Shown piece after piece: positions 17,233 through 26,524 of a stretch of 64,000 nucleotides of DNA. This DNA comes from an uncultured SAR92 cluster bacterium (GTDB taxonomy: Bacteria > Pseudomonadota > Gammaproteobacteria > Pseudomonadales > Porticoccaceae). The DNA is taken from NCBI GenBank assembly GCA_902527245.1, contig CABZOI010000005.1, forward strand, positions 81,181 through 145,180. The letters are read 5' to 3'. Below the pieces are notes generated by a model. The model had not been told where the DNA came from. It saw nothing but the letters and a program-made list of their open reading frames with translations, and made no database searches. The position numbers and the translations under genes were made by a program. Each line of letters begins with the position of its first letter. Position 1 is the stretch's first letter.

Positions 17233-18378
17233 CTAGCGTGATTGCTTATAATTTAGAACATCGAGGGGCTGCACAATGTCATTCATATCATTGCCCCAAG
17301 AATTACGTTTGTAATGAATAACAGCAGCGATATCTACTTCAGAAAGTTGATCTGCAAATGACTGCATTGCAGACCCAGCAACACCGTTAATCAAAATGCC
17401 AATATGATCTTCAATTGGTCCTGTCACAATAGAACTACCGACGAGAGAAGGGAAAATACCTGCGATACCTTCACCTTGAGCCTGATGACATCCAGCACAA
17501 GATATTCCGTACACTTCTTTTCCTTTCTGCATTAACTCATCATTGGACCAATCTTTCCCTATTGTTGATGCATAGAGCGCAGCTTCTGCTTTCTTTCCTG
17601 CTAGCCATTCGTAGTAGTCCGCTTCTTCCTTAACCTCCACAACTACGGGCATTCTCGAATGGTCCTTTCCACAAAGCTCAGTGCAAGCGCCAACGTAGAC
17701 ACCTGGTTGGTCGGTTTTTGCCCACGCCGAGGTAAATAACCCTGGGATGGCATCCTTTTTAACAGCAAAATCAGGCACCCACCAGCTGTGAATAACATCG
17801 TTGCCAGTTATTAAAAATCTTACTTTTTTGTTTGTTGGAATCACCAAAGGTTGAGTAACCTCTCTGAGATAATGTTCTCCCTTAGGAACTCTGCCATACT
17901 GTTCATCTTGTGAGGTTCTGAGCTCACTCATGAACTTAATGTCCTCTCCAAGATACTCGTACTGCCATTTCCATTGATATCCCGTGACCTTAATATCTAT
18001 GTCAGGATTATCGGTATCATAAACTTTCAAAAGAGATGTTGTAGCAGGGAAAGCCATCCCTAAAAGTATAATGGCTGGAACAATTGTCCAAATTACTTCG
18101 ACTGTAAAATTTTCATGAAAGTTTGCAGCTTTTGCTCCGCGAGATTTTCTGTGCGCAAACATAACGTAGAACATAAAGCCAAAAACCACAACTCCAATTG
18201 CGATGCATATATACATCATGAGCATATGAACATCATAAACAGCATTACTAACTTCGGTAACACCTCGAGGCATGTTCAAGCTCCAAAAACCGCTTTCTGC
18301 TGAAGCAAAAGATGTTGCAAGGAAAGTGTAAATCGCAGCTATTATCTTAAATAAACGGGACATAAATTTTGATCTCAT
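17233..18378 (-). CDS. coxB: Cytochrome c oxidase subunit II with fused cytochrome c domain
   Basis: A 381-residue protein with a signal peptide, two membrane helices, a CuA cupredoxin domain (CTELCGKDHSRM holds the ligands) and a C-terminal cytochrome c domain with CAGCH and a probable Met ligand in AMQSF. Such a fusion defines caa3-type subunits and lets the oxidase take electrons directly from cytochrome c or c4. It is the first gene of the cox operon; the 188 bases upstream hold its promoter, though no strong -35/-10 pair stands out. Confidence 0.95.
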   Translation of the reverse strand: MRSKFMSRLFKIIAAIYTFLATSFASAESGFWSLNMPRGVTEVSNAVYDVHMLMMYICIAIGVVVFGFMFYVMFAHRKSRGAKAANFHENFTVEVIWTIVPAIILLGMAFPATTSLLKVYDTDNPDIDIKVTGYQWKWQYEYLGEDIKFMSELRTSQDEQYGRVPKGEHYLREVTQPLVIPTNKKVRFLITGNDVIHSWWVPDFAVKKDAIPGLFTSAWAKTDQPGVYVGACTELCGKDHSRMPVVVEVKEEADYYEWLAGKKAEAALYASTIGKDWSNDELMQKGKEVYGISCAGCHQAQGEGIAGIFPSLVGSSIVTGPIEDHIGILINGVAGSAMQSFADQLSEVDIAAVIHYKRNSWGNDMNDIVQPLDVLNYKQSR

Positions 18379-18540
18379 AATCTTTTTTAAACCTTAGGTT
18401 TTACACTCTCACTTTCACAAAATTTCACAAATAGATATTTGTGTAATTTATCTATCGTTAGTATATCAATTATCTATACGATTCACTAGTCAAAATTCGA
18501 TTAAATACCGCGTATTACTTAAGGATCAAAGGATTTTGCT

Positions 18541-18576
18541 TTTTGACTGACTGAATGGATATTCAATCAGTCAAAA
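18541..18576. repeat. Strong hairpin overlapping the yheV stop codon
   Basis: A 16-base-pair stem with one mismatch: TTTTGACTGA-C-TGAAT pairs with ATTCA-A-TCAGTCAAAA around a GGAT loop. The yheV stop TGA is inside the stem. It lies between the yheV end and the cox promoter region, so it could stop or protect yheV transcripts. On both strands T bases come before the stem and A bases after it, the reverse of an intrinsic terminator. Confidence 0.6.
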
Positions 18577-18806
18577 TCGACAAACTTTACTGCACTGACT
18601 TTATTGTTTTTTTGATTTGTCGACCGGTTAACACGAGTTTTTAGTTCATTAGGCGGCGATGATATTCGTATTTCGTCTTTGAAGCCACATCGAACACATT
18701 CTCTGTAGTTAGTATCATCTTGAGCATAGGCAACTAACTTATCAAGAGCGGAACATTTAGGGCAGATTACGCCAGCTATAAACCTTTTTTCTGTTGAAAA
18801 CTTCAT
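18567..18806 (-). CDS. yheV: YheV-family zinc-ribbon protein
   Basis: A 79-residue protein whose start matches the YheV family (KRFIAGVICPKC, ALD). Two CxxC pairs, CPKC and CVRC, form a zinc ribbon. The function of the family is unknown; it is widely conserved in Gammaproteobacteria. The C-terminal third is lysine- and asparagine-rich and longer than in E. coli. It is divergent from yrdA with 44 bases between the starts. Confidence 0.8.
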   Translation of the reverse strand: MKFSTEKRFIAGVICPKCSALDKLVAYAQDDTNYRECVRCGFKDEIRISSPPNELKTRVNRSTNQKNNKVSAVKFVDFD

Positions 18807-18850
18807 AAAACCTCGAGCACAATTACATTTATTATACGGAGTAAAACATA

Positions 18851-19402
18851 ATGGATCATCCAGTCAGAACATTCAAAGGAGTCTCACCTTCATTAGGTCA
18901 ACGAGTCTATGTTGACAAATTAGCTACTGTTATAGGAAATGTAAAACTCGGAGATGATGTCTCAATATGGCCCGGCGCTGTGGTGAGGGGTGACATGCAT
19001 GAGATTACAATCGGGAAACGAACATGCATACAAGATAATGCCGTCCTACACATAACACATGCTTCTGATTACAACAAAAATGGTTGGCCATTAAAAATTG
19101 GCTCCAGCGTAATCGTCGGACATGGAGTGATTTTACATGGCTGCACAATCATGGATGAAGTCTTGATTGGGAATGGAGCCATTATAAATGATGGTGCTGT
19201 AGTAAATTCCCAAGTGATAGTAGGCGCAGGAACCTTGGTGCCGCCCTCCAAAAGTTTAGACAGTGGCTATGTCTATGTTGGAAACCCTTGCAAAAAGCTT
19301 AGACCAATCACTACGAAAGAGAGAGATTTTTTCCTATATTCGACAAGCAATTATGTGAAATTAAAGGATGAGTACATAAAGGAATTTAATTCATGTTTCT
19401 AA
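18851..19402 (+). CDS. yrdA: Gamma carbonic anhydrase-like protein YrdA
   Basis: A 183-residue left-handed beta-helix protein built from hexapeptide repeats (VIGNVKLGDDVSIW, IGHG-type turns). Metal-ligand histidines are visible in NAVLHITHA, IVGHG and LHGC. Members bind zinc and resemble gamma carbonic anhydrase, but catalysis is often not shown. The last 17 bases overlap the end of convergent aroE; the yrdA-aroE neighbourhood also occurs in E. coli. Confidence 0.9.
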   Translation: MDHPVRTFKGVSPSLGQRVYVDKLATVIGNVKLGDDVSIWPGAVVRGDMHEITIGKRTCIQDNAVLHITHASDYNKNGWPLKIGSSVIVGHGVILHGCTIMDEVLIGNGAIINDGAVVNSQVIVGAGTLVPPSKSLDSGYVYVGNPCKKLRPITTKERDFFLYSTSNYVKLKDEYIKEFNSCF

Positions 19403-20204
19403 GGTGATCAATAACGTAATCGGTCTCCGGTCTCTCACCTAACCAAATGAAAAAAGATTCAGCAGCCTGTTCGACCAACATCCCCAGGCCATCACTTATT
19501 GAGGCGCCTCTCAAACTTGCCCATGCAAGAAAAGGCGTAACCGAACTTGCATACGCTAAATCGTAACAAGAAGAGGTTTCGCTTATTACAGAAGCCGGCA
19601 AAGCTATTTCTGTATTTTGTAGACTCGCGCTTGTTGCATTAATTATAAAATCAAAATCATTTTTCTCTTCTAAATCCTGAATCAAACATGATTTGATATT
19701 TCCGTGTTCAGTAAATTCTGATGCGAGAAATTCTGCATGCTCTGGAGTTCTATTGAAAATATAAATTTTGTTTGGATTGAGGCTGAGCAAATTCATCAGA
19801 ATCCCCCGAGCAGCGCCTCCCGCTCCAATTAACAGGACATTTTTTCTGTCTATACTCCACTTTAGATTTTTAACTAAATCTAACTCGAAGCCCAAGCCAT
19901 CCGTATTGTCTCCAAATAAACTACCATCAGAATGTTGTTTTAATGTATTTACAGAACCCGCAACTTTTGCCCGCTCACTCAGATGATTAGATATTTGAAA
20001 GGCTTGCACTTTAAATGGAACCGTCACATTTAAGCCCTGTCCTCCCTCATCAAAAAATGACTTCACACTAGATGTGAAAGAATCAACTTCTACAAAGCAT
20101 TTCTCATAATTCAGCTCGATGCCCAATTGCTCTGCAAACATAGAGTGAATTATTGGTGAGAGACTATGTTTGATAGGATTCCCAAAAACAGCAAAATTCT
20201 TCAA
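19386..20204 (-). CDS. aroE: Shikimate dehydrogenase
   Basis: An NADPH-dependent reductase of about 272 residues that makes shikimate from 3-dehydroshikimate. It shows the N-terminal substrate motif [11 protein letters not shown], the catalytic lysine in [15 protein letters not shown] and the nucleotide loop GAGGAARG. The likely start is a TTG that shares bases with the TGA stop of hemF, giving KNFAVFGNP at the N-terminus as in the family; an upstream in-frame TTG at 20216 is less likely. It is part of a tsaC-hemF-aroE run. Confidence 0.92.
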   Translation of the reverse strand: MKNFAVFGNPIKHSLSPIIHSMFAEQLGIELNYEKCFVEVDSFTSSVKSFFDEGGQGLNVTVPFKVQAFQISNHLSERAKVAGSVNTLKQHSDGSLFGDNTDGLGFELDLVKNLKWSIDRKNVLLIGAGGAARGILMNLLSLNPNKIYIFNRTPEHAEFLASEFTEHGNIKSCLIQDLEEKNDFDFIINATSASLQNTEIALPASVISETSSCYDLAYASSVTPFLAWASLRGASISDGLGMLVEQAAESFFIWLGERPETDYVIDHLRNMN

Positions 20205-21100
20205 AATGATACCCAATTTCTTGGCTTCAAATAAAGATCATACAACTCTTTTTCCCGTGAACCCGCCTTGGGCGTCCAATTGTACTCCCATCTCACGAGA
20301 GGAGGCATTGACATCAATATTGATTCCGTTCTTCCCATACTTTGTAATCCAAAGAGAGTTCCTCTATCTCTCAGCAAGTTAAATTCCACATATCGACCCC
20401 TTCGATATAATTGAAATTCTCTCTCTTTATTTCCAAATTTGGTATTTTTCCGTCGATTAACAATTGGCATGTATGAATCAATAAAAGAGTCACCAGTATC
20501 TCTCAAAAACTCAAAACTTTTATCAAAACCCTCATAATTGAAGTCATCAAAGAAAATGCCTCCAATGCCTCTTGCTTCATTCCGATGAGGCAAGAAAAAA
20601 TATTCATCACAATTTTTCTTCAATTTTTGATAGAGACTTTCAGAGAATTTGTCACACACTTTTTTTGCTGAGCAATGCCAATGGATACAGTCATCTTCAT
20701 ATCCATAGAATGGTGTTAAATCATATCCACCACCAAACCACCAAATATCTGTATCTCCTTTCCTTGCAGAAAAAAACCGAACATTCATATGGACCGTTGG
20801 AACATGAGGATTCAATGGGTGAATCACTACAGAAACTCCCATTGCTTCCCATACCGCTCCAACAAGCTCAGGTCGCTTTATTGTTGCAGCAGCTGGGATG
20901 GAATTTCCAAAAACATGTGAAAAATTCACACCTCCCTTTTCAATAAAACTTCCATTGCTAAAAAGTCTGCTCTCTCCCCCACCACCCTCTGCTCTCTCCC
21001 AGCGATCAGCTAAAAAAGAGTTCTTATCGGCACTTGATAAGGTGACACAGATTTCATTCTGTAGCTTTTCTAGATACTTTTTTACTGCTAATTTATCCAA
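20201..21100 (-). CDS. hemF: Oxygen-dependent coproporphyrinogen III oxidase
   Basis: A 299-residue enzyme of heme synthesis that uses oxygen to convert coproporphyrinogen III to protoporphyrinogen IX. Family signatures are [23 protein letters not shown] and [11 protein letters not shown]. The only reasonable start is TTG at 21100, since no ATG occurs before conserved sequence. It begins 4 bases after the tsaC stop and its TGA overlaps the aroE start, so translation is probably coupled. Heme made here would feed the nearby oxidase. Confidence 0.95.
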   Translation of the reverse strand: MDKLAVKKYLEKLQNEICVTLSSADKNSFLADRWERAEGGGGESRLFSNGSFIEKGGVNFSHVFGNSIPAAATIKRPELVGAVWEAMGVSVVIHPLNPHVPTVHMNVRFFSARKGDTDIWWFGGGYDLTPFYGYEDDCIHWHCSAKKVCDKFSESLYQKLKKNCDEYFFLPHRNEARGIGGIFFDDFNYEGFDKSFEFLRDTGDSFIDSYMPIVNRRKNTKFGNKEREFQLYRRGRYVEFNLLRDRGTLFGLQSMGRTESILMSMPPLVRWEYNWTPKAGSREKELYDLYLKPRNWVSF

Positions 21101-21103
21101 CTT

Positions 21104-21673
21104 TTAACCCAGTCTAATAACTTTGTTTGTTTTGAGATCAATAATATCGCTTACCGATCCCATCCTCTCAACTTCTCCCATAACAAAATAATCTAATTTA
21201 TCTCCAAAATATTCCTGCACTTGAGATTGACTAGTTGCTGGTGGAGCACCTTGAGGATTACAGGAGGTAGAAACAATCGGCCTCCCAAATACTTCGCATA
21301 AGCCTTTGGCCACTGGATGCTTAGTGATGCGCACCGCCACCGAATCATGATCCCCAGTAATCCAGGGAGGGATAGTATCATTAGACGGCACTAGCCAAGT
21401 AGTGGGTTTTGATCTCTTTTCAATGAAACGTCTTTTTGATTGATCATCAAGATCTTCAAGCAATCTTGCAAATTGTTGGTGAGAGGAGCCTATTAGTATC
21501 AGTCCTTTAGAGATAGAACGATTTTTTAAGCGCAGCACCTTCCTCACTGCTACCTCTGACATTGGATCACAGCCCAAACCCCAAACACCTTCTGTTGGGT
21601 AACTTATAACCCCTTGTCTTTTGAGAACAGCTATAGCACTGGCTAAGAGTTTCGGATACTCACTCGCCTTCAT
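21104..21673 (-). CDS. tsaC: L-threonylcarbamoyladenylate synthase, TsaC type
   Basis: A 189-residue YrdC-fold protein without the extra Sua5 C-terminal domain, hence TsaC. Recognisable parts are SYPTEGVWGLGCDP, KNRSISKGLILIGS and PIVSTSCNPQG. It makes threonylcarbamoyl-AMP for the t6A modification of ANN-decoding tRNAs. It is followed by hemF with only 3 bases between and preceded by purE by 8 bases. Confidence 0.93.
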   Translation of the reverse strand: MKASEYPKLLASAIAVLKRQGVISYPTEGVWGLGCDPMSEVAVRKVLRLKNRSISKGLILIGSSHQQFARLLEDLDDQSKRRFIEKRSKPTTWLVPSNDTIPPWITGDHDSVAVRITKHPVAKGLCEVFGRPIVSTSCNPQGAPPATSQSQVQEYFGDKLDYFVMGEVERMGSVSDIIDLKTNKVIRLG

Positions 21674-21681
21674 TAGAAAAA

Positions 21682-22185
21682 TTATTTGCTTAAAGATTCC
21701 TGTAATGCTGCATCTTTAGCAATTATTGAAGCAGCATTATCTGCACGCTCTTTGATGAGCTTTTGATGCATATCAGGGTCTGAAACACCAATAATTTGAG
21801 CAGCTAAATAAGCGGCATTTTTAGCTCCTGCCTTTCCAATTGCTACAGTTGCAACGGGAATACCTCCAGGCATCTGAACAGTTGATAAAAGTGAATCTAA
21901 ACCGTCCAATGAGCCGTTAATTGGAACTCCAATAACAGGTTTTAATGTTGTCGCAGATACTGCACCCGCGAGGTGAGCTGCCATTCCAGCCGCGCATATA
22001 AAAGCTACACATCCGCGCTTATCCGCATCAGTGACAAAGTCATGCGTTGCCTTTGGAGTACGGTGCGCAGAAGTAACTTTTACTTCGAATGGTATATTAA
22101 ATTTACGTAATATCTCAAAACTGGCCTCCATAATCGGCAGATCTGAATCGGAACCCATAAGTACAGAAACAAATGGCTGTGACAT
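21682..22185 (-). CDS. purE: N5-carboxyaminoimidazole ribonucleotide mutase PurE
   Basis: A 167-residue class I PurE. GSDSDLPIME at the start and SAHRTP near residue 40 are the substrate-binding signatures. It moves the carboxylate within N5-CAIR to give CAIR in purine synthesis. A strong AGAGGAAAA binding site precedes the ATG. The usual partner purK does not follow; tsaC lies 8 bases downstream instead. Confidence 0.95.
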   Translation of the reverse strand: MSQPFVSVLMGSDSDLPIMEASFEILRKFNIPFEVKVTSAHRTPKATHDFVTDADKRGCVAFICAAGMAAHLAGAVSATTLKPVIGVPINGSLDGLDSLLSTVQMPGGIPVATVAIGKAGAKNAAYLAAQIIGVSDPDMHQKLIKERADNAASIIAKDAALQESLSK

Positions 22186-22296
22186 AAAATTTTCCTCTCA
22201 AAAGAGTGGAGACTACCTTAACAAATTTGCGTGTGCAACCATGGAAGAGAATAGTCCGTTTAATTTGTGATTTGTGGCATCGACTTATCACGGTGA

Positions 22297-22304
22297 TATA
22301 TAAT
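22297..22304 (+). promoter_or_regulatory. Putative -10 region for the def operon
   Basis: TATATAAT stands 33 bases before the def start, with a TGA directly before TATATA giving an extended -10 look (TGnTATATA). No convincing -35 box is visible at 16-18 bases. It would serve the def-fmt-rsmB-trkA-trkH run. Confidence 0.4.
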
Positions 22305-22336
22305 GAGTGTTAATTTTTAGCAAATTTAATTAAAGA

Positions 22337-22837
22337 ATGGCAATTCTTCCCATCTTAAAATATCCAAATTCTCGACTTAGAGAAAAAGCGAAAACGGTGG
22401 AAGTTTTTGACGAGAGGATAAAAGATATTGTAACCAATATGTTGGATACAATGATGGATGCAAAAGGCATAGGGCTTGCTGCAACTCAAGTTGATATTCA
22501 CTTGAGAATTGTCGTAACAGATATATCAGAGGATTACTCAAGTCCAATCATCTTTATTAATCCAGAGATGAAGATCACTGATGACACACCAAAATCATAT
22601 ACTGAGGGGTGTTTGTCAATACCTGGCATCCAAGAGCCTGTCGAGAGACCAACAGAGGTTTTGGTTAATGCATTCGACCAAGAGGGTAATCCTTTCGAAC
22701 AAAAGTATACCGGACTTATGGCAACGTGTATCCAGCACGAAATTGACCACTTAAATGGAAAGTTGTTCATAGACTATCTATCGCCTTTGAAGCGACAACT
22801 AATTCGTAAACAAATAAAGAAAAATAAATCAAAATAA
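22337..22837 (+). CDS. def: Peptide deformylase
   Basis: A 166-residue metalloenzyme that removes the formyl group from nascent proteins. The three family motifs are complete: GIGLAATQ, EGCLSIPG (metal Cys) and QHEIDHLNG (metal His residues and catalytic Glu). It starts the def-fmt-rsmB-trkA-trkH run and is divergent from purE. Confidence 0.96.
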   Translation: MAILPILKYPNSRLREKAKTVEVFDERIKDIVTNMLDTMMDAKGIGLAATQVDIHLRIVVTDISEDYSSPIIFINPEMKITDDTPKSYTEGCLSIPGIQEPVERPTEVLVNAFDQEGNPFEQKYTGLMATCIQHEIDHLNGKLFIDYLSPLKRQLIRKQIKKNKSK

Positions 22838-22847
22838 TGGTGTCTTT

Positions 22848-23798
22848 TTGAAAATTGTTTTCGCTGGTACACCAGTTTTTGCTGCAGCTCATCTCGCCAA
22901 AATCTTAGACAATGGAGAGCATGACGTCATCGGAGTTTATACACAACCTGATCGCCCATCGGGTCGAGGAAAGCAGGAATTGCCGAGCGCAGTAAAATCA
23001 TTAGCCCTCAAAAATAATCTTCTTGTTCATCAGCCCTTATCTTTAAATAACGCGGAAGAAGTCAAAGTTTTCAACGATTTAAAGCCAGATGTAATGGTGG
23101 TGGTTGCTTATGGGATGATCTTACCAAAATCAATATTACAGGGTCCTCAACATGGCTGCATCAATGTGCACACATCACTTTTACCAAGATGGAGGGGCGC
23201 TGCTCCAATTCAAAGAGCAATTCAAAATGGAGATACAGAATCTGGAGTATCAGTCATACAAATGGATGAGGGACTAGATACCGGACCAATACTGGGTTCA
23301 AAGAAACTTAGTCTATCCAAACGAGAGACAGCTCAAACATTGAGAGACCAGATGTCATTAATTGGTCCCACACTGTTACTAACCGTTCTATCACAAATTG
23401 AAACGGGTAAAATCTGCGCTACAAAGCAAGATCCTTCTCATGCTTGCTACGCGAAAAAAATAATAAAAAGTGAGTGTAAAATTAATTGGATCGAGGATGC
23501 GATAAATCTAGAGAGATGCATTAGGGCATTCAATCCAGACTCGGTTATGTTTTCTGAATTTAATCACCAGAGAGTAAAAATTTGGCAAGCGAGCAGCATT
23601 GAGACATCGCCACTCACCAAAGATATACAAAGAGTTGGCACTATTCTTCGTGCAAACGATGACGGGTTACTTATAAAGTGTGGTAATGGAGAACTTTTAA
23701 TTACAGAAATGCAACTTCCAGGAAAGGTCAAAATGAAGGTAAGTGAAATCTTGAAATCAAAAAGAGAATATTTCTCTGTTGGAAGTATGTTTGAATAA
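22848..23798 (+). CDS. fmt: Methionyl-tRNA formyltransferase
   Basis: A 316-residue enzyme that formylates initiator Met-tRNA. It shows FAGTPVFAA at the start, the NVHTSLLPRWRGAAPIQ catalytic and folate region, and the later DTGPIL motif. The start is TTG at 22848; the only near ATG runs into a stop after four codons. It lies 10 bases after def and just before rsmB. Confidence 0.95.
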   Translation: MKIVFAGTPVFAAAHLAKILDNGEHDVIGVYTQPDRPSGRGKQELPSAVKSLALKNNLLVHQPLSLNNAEEVKVFNDLKPDVMVVVAYGMILPKSILQGPQHGCINVHTSLLPRWRGAAPIQRAIQNGDTESGVSVIQMDEGLDTGPILGSKKLSLSKRETAQTLRDQMSLIGPTLLLTVLSQIETGKICATKQDPSHACYAKKIIKSECKINWIEDAINLERCIRAFNPDSVMFSEFNHQRVKIWQASSIETSPLTKDIQRVGTILRANDDGLLIKCGNGELLITEMQLPGKVKMKVSEILKSKREYFSVGSMFE

Positions 23799-25116
23799 TA
23801 AAGTTCGACGAAAAAAAGTTTTATCCTCAAGAGCGATTGCAACACGTGTATTATCAGATGTACTTGGTGGGAAATCTCTCACTGATAGCTTAAATAATAA
23901 TCACACATTAGTAGCTGACGATGAGTACTCACTCTTTAAGGAGATCTGCTTTGGTTGCGTAAGGTGGTATTTACAAATTGAGCAAATAATGAAATTTCTG
24001 ATGCGAAAATCTTTAGCAAAGAAACAACCTCAAATACACGCGCTAATTGCAATTGGCATATATCAATTATCAAGAATGCGAATTAAAGAACATGCAGCAA
24101 TTAATGAGACTGTCAAAGTATGTGATGAACTCAAAAGAAGTTGGGCCAAAGGATTAGTTAACGGTATTTTAAGAGAGTTTCAACGGAGCAAATTTAAAGC
24201 TTTTAAGTCTGAAAATGAAGACATGGCTTTCAATTCAAGTCACCCTACTTGGTTAATTGACATGTTTGAAAAATCTTGGGGAACTTTAAAAACCATGGAA
24301 CTCACGGAAAATAATAACATTCCGGGGCCACTAACGCTTCGAGTTAATACAAAGTTTACAACCAGAGAGGCTTATCTTGATGTGCTCGCCAAAGTGAACA
24401 TAAAAGCGAGTTTCACTGCATATAGTGATAAAGGAATACAGTTAAAAAAACCACTGCCTGTTGAGCGAATACCAGAATTTAATGAGGGTACTGTCAGTGT
24501 TCAAGATGAAGCTGCACAACTTGCTCCAAGTATTCTAAATTATAGTGAAGAGCACTTAATACTCGATGCTTGTTGTGCGCCAGGTGGAAAAACATGTGAT
24601 ATTTTAGAATCAGAACATAAACTTGGATCCCTGTTATCTGTTGATTCTAATGACACCAGATTAAAGAAAGCAGAGGAAAATGCCGCTAGACTAGGACTGC
24701 ATGGAAATTTTTTAAATGCAGATTTATGCAAGATTGATGATTGGTGGGATGGTAATCAATTCGACAGAATTATGTTAGATGCTCCATGTTCAGGGACCGG
24801 TGTCATCCGAAGACATCCAGATATAAAACTTCTCCGAAAAGCTTCTGATATTTCTAAACTTGCAGAAAAACAATTTGAAATTATGTCAGCGATTTGGCCA
24901 ACACTTAAACCTGACGGAGTCCTTTTATATATCACTTGCTCGGTGTTACCTGAGGAAAACGATCTGGTAATTGAAAAATTTATAAAATTTCAAAAAGATG
25001 TAAAAGTCTCCCAAATTGAAATTAATTGTGGGATCTCTACGAAGTATGGCAAACAGTTATTCCCGGAAAAAAATGCACATGACGGATTCTATTATGCTAG
25101 GCTAATTAAGGTATAA
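23791..25116 (+). CDS. rsmB: 16S rRNA (cytosine-967-C5)-methyltransferase RsmB
   Basis: About 441 residues with an N-terminal NusB-like RNA-binding domain (about 1-140) and a C-terminal methyltransferase domain. DACCAPGGKT binds AdoMet, DAPCSGTGVIRRHPD and TCSVLPEEN hold the two active-site cysteines. The TTG at 23791 overlaps the fmt stop and has a GGAAG site upstream; another TTG at 23779 is in frame. It methylates C967 of 16S rRNA. Confidence 0.93.
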   Translation: MNNKVRRKKVLSSRAIATRVLSDVLGGKSLTDSLNNNHTLVADDEYSLFKEICFGCVRWYLQIEQIMKFLMRKSLAKKQPQIHALIAIGIYQLSRMRIKEHAAINETVKVCDELKRSWAKGLVNGILREFQRSKFKAFKSENEDMAFNSSHPTWLIDMFEKSWGTLKTMELTENNNIPGPLTLRVNTKFTTREAYLDVLAKVNIKASFTAYSDKGIQLKKPLPVERIPEFNEGTVSVQDEAAQLAPSILNYSEEHLILDACCAPGGKTCDILESEHKLGSLLSVDSNDTRLKKAEENAARLGLHGNFLNADLCKIDDWWDGNQFDRIMLDAPCSGTGVIRRHPDIKLLRKASDISKLAEKQFEIMSAIWPTLKPDGVLLYITCSVLPEENDLVIEKFIKFQKDVKVSQIEINCGISTKYGKQLFPEKNAHDGFYYARLIKV

Positions 25117-25129
25117 TTGCGCTAAAGCT

Positions 25130-26512
25130 ATGAAAATTATAATTATAGGTGCAGGCCAAGTCGGTTCGACACTCGCAGAGAATCTAGCGAGAGAATACCA
25201 CGACATTACTCTAATTGATCTTGATGAGACACGCCTGCAGTTTATTCAAGATCACCATGATATAAGAACAGTGGCAGGAACAGGATGTCATCCTGATATT
25301 TTACTATCTGCAGGCATAGAAGATGCTGACATGCTTGTATCTGTTACAAATAGTGATGAAATAAATATAGTGGCTTGCCAAGTTGCTCATTCAATATTCA
25401 ATACGCCAAAAAAGATAGCAAGAGTGCGCGCAAGAAATTACTTTATTAAAGATTATAAAGATTTGCTTTTTTCAGATTCTAATATGCCAATCGATGTTTT
25501 AATAGAGCCCGAGCAAGCTGTAACTGACTATGTAAGAAAACTAGTAGAACAACCAGGCGCTCTTCAAGTACTCGATTTTGCTGATGGCGTGATTCGAATG
25601 ATAGGGATGAGAGCAACTAAAAACAGTCCTCTGGTTGATCAAAAACTCAAGACACTTAGAGAACATATTCCCAAAGCAGATGCAAGAGTAGCCGCGATCT
25701 ATCGAAAAAATAAAGCTATCGTTCCTTCCGGAGACACCATAATCGAGGACGGAGATGAAGTGTTTTTTATTGCAGCGAAGAAAAACATAAAAAAAGTAAT
25801 GAGTGAGCTTAGGAAAGCTGAAAGACCATACAAGAGACTTATAATTGCAGGGGGCGGTAATATTGGTTATAGATTAGCTTCAGCGCTCGAAGACTCGTTG
25901 AACGTAAAAATAATAGAGGTAAGTGCGGAACGAGCCACATTTTTATCTGAACAACTTAACCATGCCGTTGTTTTAAATGGATCTGCATCCGACCAAGAAC
26001 TTCTGTTAGATGAAAATATTGATAAAACAGATGTTTTCATTGCGCTTACGAATGATGATGAAGTTAATATTATGGCTTCTCTACTTGCAAAAAGACTCGG
26101 CACAAAAAAAGTTATGACACTGATAACGAATCCAGTTTACGCTAACCTAATGCAAGGTGGAGAAATTGATGTAGCGATTTCTCCTCAGCTCGCCACAACA
26201 AGCTCAGTATTAGCTCATGTTCGAAAAGGCGATACTGGGGTAGTACATTCGCTACGAAGAGGTGCGGCTGAAGCCTTGGAATTTATTGTCCATGGTGACG
26301 TTAACAACTCAAAAGTTGTCGGAAGAGAAATAGGTAATTTAGTAATGCCAACTGGCACCACAGTCGCGGCTCTTGTTCGAGACAGTGAAGTAATTATCGC
26401 TCATCATGATGTGATCATAAAAAATGATGATCATGTAATAGTCGTGGTTATCAACAAGAACAAAACAAAAGCCGTGGAAAAACTTTTTGCGGCTGACGCA
26501 AATTTATTTTGA
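25130..26512 (+). CDS. trkA: Trk potassium uptake regulatory subunit TrkA
   Basis: A 460-residue peripheral membrane protein made of two tandem RCK units, each with a Rossmann NAD-binding loop (GAGQVGS at the start, GGGNIGY near residue 240) and a C-terminal TrkA_C domain. It gates TrkH in response to nucleotides. It is followed by trkH after 12 bases. Confidence 0.96.
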   Translation: MKIIIIGAGQVGSTLAENLAREYHDITLIDLDETRLQFIQDHHDIRTVAGTGCHPDILLSAGIEDADMLVSVTNSDEINIVACQVAHSIFNTPKKIARVRARNYFIKDYKDLLFSDSNMPIDVLIEPEQAVTDYVRKLVEQPGALQVLDFADGVIRMIGMRATKNSPLVDQKLKTLREHIPKADARVAAIYRKNKAIVPSGDTIIEDGDEVFFIAAKKNIKKVMSELRKAERPYKRLIIAGGGNIGYRLASALEDSLNVKIIEVSAERATFLSEQLNHAVVLNGSASDQELLLDENIDKTDVFIALTNDDEVNIMASLLAKRLGTKKVMTLITNPVYANLMQGGEIDVAISPQLATTSSVLAHVRKGDTGVVHSLRRGAAEALEFIVHGDVNNSKVVGREIGNLVMPTGTTVAALVRDSEVIIAHHDVIIKNDDHVIVVVINKNKTKAVEKLFAADANLF

Positions 26513-26524
26513 GAAAGAGCTCTT

